Source: Hyperoplus lanceolatus
Taxonomy: Eukaryota > Chordata > Actinopteri > Uranoscopiformes > Ammodytidae
NCBI GenBank assembly: GCA_026929865.2
Contig: CM049395.1
Location: 34,936,501-35,000,500, forward strand
Direction of reading: 5' to 3'
Length of the DNA: 64,000 nucleotides
Shown here: piece by piece, positions 44,719-64,000 of the stretch
Numbering within the stretch: the first letter of the stretch is position 1
Layout: each line of letters opens with the position of its first letter
Notes under the pieces: model-generated
Database searches by the model: none
What the model saw: only the letters and a program-made list of their open reading frames with translations
What the model was told of the DNA's origin: nothing
Translations under genes and position numbers: made by a program

Positions 44719-45457
44719 AAATGAATGATTTTGAGTATTTTGTCCACCTCATTTGTATAGATAAGGTTACAAAACACGTGTTAAGGTACCTTGCAAAATA
44801 ATAAGGTCCTTACTGCTGATTCATGCTGATACAGGTATAATGTTCTTAACCATGTTCAAAATCCTCTAACATTTGAGTCTGGATGTCATTAGTTTTACAG
44901 GTATTCGACATAAACAAAAGTATTGTGCAAGTGACAAGATTTGAAGTGACAAATAATTGTCATGCCCACCAATTACAGGAGCAGTTGTTGAAGGAAAGAA
45001 GAAAATATATATAATAGATTTTTTTAATAGAATATTGTAAAATGGAAATATGTACACACAATATCCTCATTATTTCCCACTTGTATCCACATGTTATACA
45101 CTTACACTAACATCAGAATGTATTGCCAACTCAGTGAGATATCGAAAACATTGTTGAAAAATATCTACAAGTATTGAGTTCTATAATATGCCCAACAAAA
45201 CGTTCATATCAGTATTGCTTCAAATCTGATTACAACTATTGTAGTAGTATACAACGGTGTATAAAATGTAATGTCATGAACTGAAGAACTGTAAAGTGGC
45301 GTGTGCATTTGGAGAAGCATTTAAAAATTGCATTTATTGACTGCAGAGTCAAATTTTAGATGCTTCTTCAAATTATCCCCCTGAAATGTATTGGAGATGA
45401 AGTAATATAAGAATATTGTGCTTTTTCAGCTCGCCCCCTCGTGGACGAACTGCATGT
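44719..45457. other. Intergenic e2f4-gas8, no gene recognised
   Basis: AT-rich sequence without recognisable genes. The last 150 bases pass into the CpG-richer gas8 promoter. Confidence 0.5.
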
Positions 45458-45471
45458 GTTGTTATGGCAAC
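45458..45471 (+). promoter_or_regulatory. gas8: RFX X-box of gas8
   Basis: GTTGTTATGGCAAC matches the imperfect palindrome GTNRCC-N-RGYAAC bound by RFX factors that drive cilium genes. It lies 127-140 bases before the ATG, the usual distance. Confidence 0.75.
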
Positions 45472-45597
45472 GCATTGTGTTTGACAGTATAGCTAACTAT
45501 GCTAACTGGTGTTAGCTCCTGCTCCTACAGTGGTTAGCTCCTCAAACACAACCGAAACTTCTGCCTTCATCTCGGCGTTACCAGTGAAATATAAACG

Positions 45598-48500
45598 ATG
45601 GTGAGTAGCGGCCGTTGTTTACATGACTTCCCCGAGAGCTTAATAACTACTGTAAATAGCTAACATTGGCTGTTAGCTACCTAGCAGCTAACACTTGGTC
45701 GCTGAGGTGTGTGTGTGTGTGTGTGTGCGCAATTCATATTTTGTCTTCTCGTGGCGTTATTACATTCACAATAACAGCGTTTAATAAACACGCCAGGTTG
45801 TTATTTGAAAGCAGTTTAACACATTTCTTTATTATGATTACTCTTGTCCAGCCACCCAAGAAGAAAGGGGGTAAAAAATCTTCAAAGGTATTGACGCCCA
45901 CACTGATCAATGGCCTCACCAAGGAGGAGATATCCAAGGAGCAGGTCAGAGCCGGACTGGGATGTGCATGTGTGTGTCACAGTGTGGTAGAGATGCTTGG
46001 CTGGGTACAGTGTGTTTTATTTTTTGGCCAGGAGGAACGAAAAGTTTCCTGATCAAAGTCATATGTATTACATTATCATTGCATCAACGGTGGGATTTCA
46101 GTTAGATTAGTATTGCACTTCCCTACGGAAAGAGACAGAATGAGCAAGCAGAGGCTGAGTCATAGCATACCTTCTGAAATACCTGTCAAGCTCTAGCCCC
46201 CCCCCCCCCAGTATTAATACAGGCTTTTATTATAGTCTCTAAGCCCTGAAAACCCATCAACATTATTTTCTCAGACTTTCCTGCATTGGCACAGAAATAT
46301 TTTATGTTTGTTTTGCACAGGCTGAGTAGAGCCCACTGTGAACAGTAAATTGAATTTGGCATGTGCAATGGCTGGAGGAAAAATGAGTCAATAAGCTGCA
46401 GTGTGGTTGTATATGGAGATAAAGTTGGCCCTTTCTTAGGTAGAAAAAAATAAATGTCAGCGATTATACACTAAATTTAACCTACTTATGGATATTATAT
46501 TCCATTTCTACCAAGTCTATTCTGAAAAATCCCCCAAAATTCTACACACTGTAGGTTTAAGTAAAAAGCTACTGGACGCATACATTGTCCCCTAACACTG
46601 AAGCATATTTCTGTTATTTCAGCTGGAAGAGCACATTTTGCGTCTCAGAGAGGACCTGGACAGAGCGAGGGAGGAGAGGAACTACTTTCAGCTGGAGAGG
46701 GACAAGATCAACGCCTTCAGGGAGATCACGGAGCGACAGCTAGAGGAGCTCAAAGCTGAAGAGACAAACCTAGACAAAGAAATGGAAGAGGATAAACTCC
46801 GCCACCAAGTGGAGATCAAGGTAAGGTTGACTCACAGATAAACTGGAGTAAAAGGTATTAAGGTTTTTTCGGGGGGGGGGGGCTTTTCTGTGTCGTGGGT
46901 TCAGCTCAATAAAACACCAGTTATTAGGAAGGTGCCCATCTTTGATGACCCCATTGTTGCATGAACTCACAAATTCCCATTTTTTAGTCATGTTCTTTCC
47001 TTTGTTTCTCATACTATAACTTTTGTATTGATAACTTGAAAGATTATCCAATGGACCGATTCATACGCCGAATTAATTGCACTTTTAATTGCATTTTTTC
47101 CCCAACCAGGTGTATAAGCAGAAGATGAAGCACCTCCTGTGTGAGCACCAGAACACCATCAGCGAGTTGAAATTAGACGGTCTAGTCAGCAACGACTTGG
47201 TGAACAAAGAACAGGAACGAGTGGAGACGGAGCTTCATAAGGAAATGAGGAACATCATAGTCGACATGCAGGAGATCGACCATGAAAACCTGGTCCTGGA
47301 GATGGATCTGGTTAGTAGTCTATTTGAATTATACACTTAAAGCTATAGTGCGTAACTTCTGTTGCCCCATGAAGAATTTTTGAGTAATAAAAACAAGATT
47401 GTCAGTGCATCAATATGAGGTAAGCCTTCGGTGATCGGGCATGAATTGTATTCCTTCTGCTCTACTTCTAGATTTTTTCTTACTAGTAGAATCAACAACT
47501 GAATATTTCGTCTGTTCTTCTTTAGCTACTGCGCCAGTGTTAGAGGACGACACTAGTTTGTAAAATCTGCCATACTGAGAAATACAGAGAGTTTTTTTGG
47601 AGATGATTTGTCGAAGAACTTTTGTCAAATCGTTTGGCCATGGCTTGAATGTACCCGGCAGTCATTTATTTGTAAAAGTTCCGCACTATAGCTTCAAACA
47701 CCTGTGGATTCAATGTTTCTCTTTTCTTTGATATAACAAGTAACACTTTGGTTGTTACCTCAACAGAAACACAAAGGAGAAATGAATAAAACAAGGAACA
47801 GCTGGGAGCAGAAACTCACAGGTGAATAACTCATTTAATTTTGTGTTGAAATCAACTCCGTGCATACATACATGTCAAATACTAAACGGGAGCCATCTTT
47901 TTGTGTCGCTGTTTGAGTAGAAATCCAAGAAAAGTACGAGACAAAGATGGAGCTGCTGGAAGAGGAGTTGGACAACATGAGGAAGAGTTCGACCAGTGAG
48001 AGAGAGGATCAGTGGAGCAGCCACATCAACGCTCTCAGAGAAGACCACGACAGAGCAGTGAGTGAGGCTCACGCAATGCTGGAGCGCATGCAACAGGACC
48101 TGGAGAAGAACACCTCACTCAAGGTAGAATTATATCCATTGGACATCATTGTCAGACCGACACCGAATGTATTTTTTTTTGTCAATTAACTGATACATTG
48201 TTTGGTCTATAAAATGGTCAAAAAGAAAAAAAAAATGCCATACAGTTTTCCAAGAGCTGAGGATGTATTTAATTTGTTTTGATAGATAATCAATTTGATA
48301 TCACATTCATAATAATAGGGGAAGGTGGGGTGATTTGTGCAACTTTTTACTCAAAGTGATTTTAAAGTGAGGCCTTGACAGTTATGTCTCCAACTCAAAT
48401 ATGTACATATATTTCAGGATGTTGTGCATCCCTGGCAATAAAAACTTTGGATCTGGAATAAACTGTTTAAGAAATATAGCTTTCGGAAAAAAAGTTGTCT

Positions 48501-50040
48501 TGTCGCACAAATCACCCCACGTAGTCATTGTGTCACAATGACAAAGTCACCATCATCATCTTTCTGGCCATCTGAACTCTCATCAGTGGTGTCGTTAAGT
48601 GGAATTGAGATGTCACTCTCTCCTGAGCTACTGTAGACTATCACTTTCTTTTGGTGACCAGCGTATACAGCCATGCCACTGGCACAACTCTCAGAAATGT
48701 ACTTTGCACTAGTTGCTCCGTGCTTGTGGAACCAACTGCCACCTGACAAATGTGATTCCCCCTACATTTCTGCCTTTAAATCAAGGCTCAAAACCCATAT
48801 GTACACCCTGGTGTTTCCTCCCCATTAACCTCTGCACTACTTACTTACCTCTGCACTACTATCTGTGTTTATGTGGATGTATGGGCTTTACGTCTTTTAT
48901 TTTGGTTATTGTTATTTTACCTTCATTGTTTACCTACTGAATGCACTATGTACAGCACTTTGGACAGTGCAAACTGTCATAAATGTGCTTTTATAAATAC
49001 ATTTTACTTACTTACTTACTTATAACTCACCCAGGCCCTTGCGCACAAATCACCCCATCCCCAGAATTTTGGATAATAGGCATGATGCAGCAATTTAGGG
49101 TTGACATTGTGCTAACTATATAGACTCAAAGTGTAGCATACCAAAGCACTAAAACATGTGTCAAATGTTTTCAAACGTGTCTATAATTGTTCAGACACAA
49201 TAATCAAAAAACCTTGATCATGGAAATTTTACTTTGAAAGGCAAAACACAGCTTGAGCTTAAATGTGCTTATATCTTATTCCTTGTGTCTCCCTTCTTTA
49301 CAGGATGAGTCAAATGGATGGCTCTTCTTAAATATGTGGTCACAATTCCAATTTCTTCCACGGTTTTCTAGAAACAAGGGGTTTTGCAACTTCCAAAATG
49401 CACAAATCACCCCACCTTCCCCTATAAAACATCTTAAAATTTGAGAAGCTTCAACTTGAAAATGTTTGAGATTTTTCAATGAAATAAATGAACGAATACA
49501 TTTTCTGTTGTGTTGATAATTGCAACATCACTAGTGTTGAGTTTGAGTTTGGTTTTATTGTTTTTTCTAAGACAAAAATTGAGGAGTTGAAGGCGAAGCA
49601 GAAGAGGAAGGAAAGGGGCTTGAAACGTGTTCTGAAGGACAACAAACTTCTCGCTGAGCGGCTACTGAAAGTCAAGGAGGAAATATCTGAAAACGAGAAG
49701 AAGACCAAATATTATGCTTCTAAAAAGGTAATCGATGCTTGCACTCATTATTGTTGCCACCAATGCCTAATGAGGTATGTTGTATCATCCTATACAGTGG
49801 CACAAAGGTCATTTTGTGACACTGTTTTTGACAGGTTACCAACGAAAAGGTCAAAGAAAAGGAGCTGAATGAACTGAAACAGGATTGTGACGCTTTGCAG
49901 GAGAGATTCAGCAAGGTACAATCTAAAGATTGAGTTGCTCAATGTTCTGTTGTTCAACTATTCACTTGCTACATGTGCTGCTTGGATGTGGGTCAATGCT
50001 TTGTACATTTGAGGGTATTTATGTGAATGTTTTTGCATCT

Positions 50041-50071
<31 letters not shown>

Positions 50072-50653
50072 TCAGCTTCAGTTGGAAAGGGACGAGCTGT
50101 ACTCCACATACACAGAGAACATCCAGTCGGTGCAGCATAAAGCAGATCTGAAGATCGCACAGCTGGAACGGAAGCTGAAAGGCCTGACGGATGGCGTGGA
50201 GAAGACGCAGGCTCAGCTCGGCTCGGTGCTCTCTGCCTCTAACATGGACCAGACAGCCCTGGGTGTCATCACAAACAAATTGATGGTACTGCTGCTTATC
50301 CCTGTTTGTTTGTAGTCATTCTTACTCTTGACTTCCTAATAATGGATCTTATTGCAGTGTGAATTTGTTAATGTTGCCTTTCTGTTTTTGCCTTCAGGAA
50401 AATCTTGATACCAGAAATGAAACTATCAGGAACTTACAGTATAGAAAAGCTCAGATTTCCACGGTAAGTAGTTCTACTTCTACTTCCTGAAATGGCTGTC
50501 ATGCATTTGTGCAACCAATGGTGGCATTCAGTGATATATTTTGTACTTATATTCACTCTGTGTATCCGTTAGGCACGGCAGGATTTGCTGATGACCATTG
50601 AAGCAAAGCAAAGGGCTCTGGGTGTCGTTGCGGAGGGCAGGAGCTTAGTGTAA
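45598..50653 (+). CDS. gas8: Dynein regulatory complex subunit 4 (GAS8)
   Basis: GAS8/DRC4 is a coiled-coil subunit of the nexin-dynein regulatory complex of motile axonemes. Eleven exons: 45598-45600 (ATG only), 45852-45944, 46623-46820, 47110-47310, 47767-47821, 47921-48123, 49572-49727, 49835-49915, 50076-50285, 50398-50463, 50573-50653 (TAA). The total is 1347 bases, 448 aa; human has 478. All introns are GT-AG, in frame. The lysine-rich start [13 protein letters not shown], the block [28 protein letters not shown], and [34 protein letters not shown] match the family. Most of the protein is heptad-rich coiled coil. The start exon holding only the ATG is supported by the join ATG|CCACCCAAG. 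The C terminus is about 30 residues shorter than human. Confidence 0.95.
46440..46560. mobile_element. Partial copy of the AGGTACAGTGTGTA MITE
   Basis: ATTTCTACCAAGTCTATTCTG followed by CTACACACTGTAGGTTTAA parallels the right half of the element at 25716-26176 (ATTTCTTCCAAGTCTGTTCTG). Confidence 0.6.
47341..47693. mobile_element. MITE in a gas8 intron
   Basis: Inverted ends AGCTATAGTGCG (47341-47352) and CGCACTATAGCT (47682-47693) bound 353 bases without coding capacity. Confidence 0.75.
48318..49422. mobile_element. TIR DNA transposon remnant in gas8 intron 6
   Basis: Perfect inverted ends GGGGAAGGTGGGGTGATTTG (extending to TGCA), with TA on both sides, suggest Tc1/mariner-type. Further copies of GCACAAATCACCCCA occur inside at about 48505 and 49043, giving four in all. 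A minus-strand frame ending GDFVIVTQ (48525-48700) may be a protein remnant. The element is split by a LINE tail. Confidence 0.82.
48700..49020 (+). mobile_element. LINE 3' end inserted in the gas8-intron transposon
   Basis: The plus strand carries the usual LINE C-terminal pattern [30 protein letters not shown] short untranslated part follows, ending ACTTTGGACAGTGCAAACTG and a (CTTA)n tail, the typical 3' microsatellite end. Confidence 0.75.
50045..50070 (+). repeat. gas8: (TG)13 directly before the gas8 exon 9 acceptor
   Basis: Thirteen TG units are followed by TTCAG and the exon at 50076. There is almost no separate polypyrimidine tract. Confidence 0.95.
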
Positions 50654-51715
50654 AGACACTCTGAGAGCGGTCTCACTGGAGCAGGACATGGAGCTTTTGT
50701 TTGACACAAAATGAGAATCAATGAATTCAAAGACTGAACCGTTCACAGCAAAAATCACTATCTTTGCATCTGATGTAAAACAAGTATTAAAGTTTTTTTT
50801 TATCTCCTAATTATGATGTGGCATCTTTTAATTATGATAAAACAAGGGTCAGGGAGTTTGGACTAAAAGGGGACCGTCCATTAGGCCCTAAAGTCATACT
50901 GCCCTCCACAGGCACAGACAAGTAACTACAGAGACAGGGAAGTAAAAAAATGGTTTTAATGTTTTCAGGCTGACCGGCAATCTGATAGATAAAAAGGTTG
51001 AAATGTTTTTATTTTAAATCTTTTTTTATTCAAATAATTTACCCCTAAAAAAAATGGCCATGGACCAAACATAAAAGCTTCACTGTGCTTCTGACAATCC
51101 TCAGTGAAAACACAGTATCTACTAACAAAATGTTTATTTTATCATTTGGAAAAGTAGATGGAGATATATTGTATTTTTGTGTAACTCTGTGTCTGTCCAT
51201 GTTTTATTAGGATTTATATTGACATAAATATAATGAATTCATTTCAAATGAAGAGACAGAAGCCGATGTGACACTGACGGAACATCTGCTAAGCTTTACT
51301 GGAATTGTTTACCGTTTTTGTTCTCCATCATGAGCGGTATCTGATCTCAAAATTCAAGATACTTCCATTTTGCATTAGAGTCAAATGTAATATTCTTTAA
51401 TTTATAAGTTATACTATCTGCTTAATATTTGAGTGAAAAGTTCAATCTTAAAAATGGAGATGTTTATTAATGTACAATGTACATTACGCCTCTTGCCGCT
51501 CTATCACCAAAAATGTTTTAAATTCCTGTTGCACAAATGAAATTGAAGTACTGGTGCCTTATTAGATTTAGAAATGTCTTTCACACTAATTCAATAAGAA
51601 GAAGAATGATGTTTGTTTGATTTTGTTTGAGACTTTTGAAGCATAACAGGACAGTCTGCTTGAATATGTATGCGCCTTGTCAGTTCTCTTAAATAAAGAA
51701 ATGAGAAATTAAGAC
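50654..51715 (+). other. gas8: gas8 3' untranslated region and poly(A) signal
   Basis: AATAAA at 51692-51697 is the best signal, about 1.04 kb after the stop. A proximal signal is not evident. A (GT)n run follows at 51717-51746. Confidence 0.45.
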
Positions 51716-51746
<31 letters not shown>

Positions 51747-53781
51747 CTTCAATTGTATCTATTAGTTAAAACATCCTCATTGTGAATTTTTTCAAAGGGG
51801 AGAGATGTGTATAGTAAAAAAATCTCTAAAATATTTGCATCCATACACTACAATTTAAATAAATCCTTGTAAAGTCAGTGGATTAACGGAAATGTCAACC
51901 CAATTTAGAGTAAATTTGTGGTATTTCTGCCTTTCCATTTCCATTGGAGAGTTGGACTCAAACCAAGTATTCCAATCTCAACCGGCAATTTCACCAGCGG
52001 ATTTCTGCCATGCCCGAGTTTCCAACACAGAGTCAGACAGGAACGTATGTGGTGGATCCAGTTTCTCATTGAATATTCCTGTGGTGAATCGAGCCCTGCT
52101 GCACTGAGTGATGGCTGTATCAATAATACAGGAGGAAGTTATTGTCCCTGGGCAGCCCACAGTATCCTACAGCTACACGCAAGTGGATGGAGGGGTGGGG
52201 GGTGGTGGCCCTTTCACTCGGGCCCTCTAGTGTTTCAGTGGTCTGACTGGGGAGCCTGCTGCCGCCGAGCCCTTAGCACAGGGCTCAATTGTGCTTCTGC
52301 TTTGACCGAGGGATAAATATGTCTAAACAGTGACAGCCTGCTCAGTGCTGCTGACCAGAAAGACTATACGCCACAGTCACGAGATGAGTCTCAGCTGAGA
52401 GACACATTCAATGGAGAATCCGTCAGTGGGAGGCATGGGGACAGTTAGATATCTTTGGCCGTGATTAACATGATCCAGATTTTCACCTTGTTTGAGCGTC
52501 TAGCCGAGTGCTGTGACCTTCCTGTTGTGTCGTGATGATCCCAAAATACTGAGCACAATGTATATTCCAAGTGAAATAAAGGACTGACGGACAAGTGACA
52601 AAGGGCTTGTGGGCATCCAAGTTTAACCACATTGCTCTCCTTTTTGTTCTGTACATTGCTAAAGAAAACATGCCAACGAACAACTTGTCAAATGTGCATG
52701 CTGAACATGGAGTCACACATGCTGTTTTAAAATTGCTTTTTGTTTAATGTATTCACTGATTTCTTATTTGATGGATCTTTTCTTTTATTGAATGATGCCT
52801 TTCATGCTTTTAAATGCCTTTATATTTAGTTGATCTTTAACTGTTATTTTCATTTCTATTTCAATTTTTCGTCTATTTAAATGTGAATATTTTAATGCAT
52901 TGTAAAGCACTGCATTTATTGTATGAAAGATGCTTAACAAAGGAAGTTTATTATTATTATGGAGTTAAGAATGAACCCCCTAAACCCAAGAGACAGAAAA
53001 ACAAAAAAAAGTGCCCTGAACAAACTAAAAGCAGAGAGAGGTAGAGGACACAGGTGGGAGGGCTGCAGCAGGAGAGAGTGAAAGGTAGAGAAAGTAGTAG
53101 AGACGGTGAAACAGAGAGTGGCGCCTTGGAAAGAGGTCAGCTCAGAGTGTGTTGACACCGCTGAGTTTGAGATGCTAAGGACATGAAATTAATGGATTTT
53201 AACTGTTGGTGAGTTACACTTTTTTTCCCCTTAAATTTCCATTATTGTGAGGGACATTTTTCTACATTTAGCTTTTCTTTAGTTATACTGGCTCACCGTA
53301 TGTTTTTTTCATTTAAATATGTCAAAATTAAAGTTCTTATTATAATTTTGATGAATTATTTTAAGGTTGAGATGATTCTTTTGGATGTGACATCTTGATG
53401 ATAGTGTAAACAAAATGAAAATGTTATCAAGTAAATTACAAAGTTATAGAAAAATTACTTATGAATTAGAAAAAGAATGTTAGAATGGTGGATCTCAGAG
53501 GGTTAACCCTTCATAGTCTTATAGTTCTGACAAGTTAAGTACATTACTGATAACTGTTTTGACCATGCAGAGAAAGTGGTGAAAGGTGATGTGGTAGCCG
53601 GTCATTAAGGTTTAATAACCCCTCTCCTCTGAGATACTTTACTCCTTGTGTCCGGCCATTGGCTGAAAATGAAAAAAGCAGCATCTGTTTACTTTAAACA
53701 CAGTGTGTTGTGAAATCAATAGGACAAATAGCCTGAAGATAAGATGTGACGCCACTGTGTCACCGAGCACGCTGACATGAG
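51747..53781. other. Intergenic gas8-strc
   Basis: No gene is recognised. 51885-52470 is notably GC-richer than its flanks, with no long frame. The end is AT-rich up to the strc start. Confidence 0.5.
52740..52965 (+). repeat. Probable LINE 3' tail
   Basis: The text GTAAAGCACTGCATTTATTG and GAAAGATGCTTAACAAAGG followed by (TTA)n resembles the 3' ends of fish L2/CR1-type LINEs. Confidence 0.5.

Positions 53782-64000
<10,219 letters not shown>

Overview
The window is nuclear DNA of a ray-finned, probably percomorph, fish. The evidence is the multi-exon vertebrate genes with GT-AG introns, long CA/GT microsatellites, a tRNA-derived SINE, and many short terminal-inverted-repeat (TIR) elements, piggyBac, hAT and Tc1/mariner copies and LINE pieces. 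The human counterparts of calb2, got2, slc38a7, e2f4, chymotrypsinogen B and gas8 all lie on 16q, so this looks like a conserved block, with stereocilin joined at the right end.

Layout: the last three coding exons of calretinin (calb2, +) at 0.5-1.6 kb; a repeat-rich gap; got2 (+, 10 exons) at 7.1-15.9 kb; a nested transposon cluster (LINE holding a piggyBac, which holds a Tc1/mariner-like MITE, then a Tc1-like element holding another MITE) at 17.3-21.8 kb; slc38a7 (+, 11 coding exons) at 23.6-29.2 kb; a cathepsin A-like serine carboxypeptidase (-, 11 exons) at 31.5-35.5 kb, converging on slc38a7; a LINE remnant; e2f4 (+, 11 exons) at 39.1-44.6 kb with an intronless chymotrypsinogen gene in antisense inside its seventh intron; gas8/drc4 (+, 11 exons) at 45.6-50.7 kb; and stereocilin (strc, +) from 53.8 kb, running off the right edge after 16 recognised exons. 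Splice junctions of all the multi-exon genes were read base by base, and every reading frame closes across them.

Main observations: (1) a complete intronless chymotrypsinogen open reading frame sits in an insert bounded by an 18-of-19-base direct repeat within e2f4; (2) e2f4 has an internal tandem duplication that fused two exons in frame and repeats about 61 residues; (3) e2f4 keeps an AT-AC (U12-type) intron; (4) slc38a7 and the cathepsin A-like gene, both with lysosomal roles, each have a CLEAR-like CACGTG box upstream; (5) gas8, a motile-cilium gene, has an RFX X-box about 130 bases before its start codon; (6) long TG or CA tracts sit at or near the acceptors of frame-preserving exons in gas8 and strc.

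The genes are mostly an ordinary syntenic block (calcium buffering, mitochondrial aspartate metabolism, lysosomal export and proteolysis, cell-cycle transcription, cilia, inner-ear stereocilia). Two of them share a lysosomal theme.
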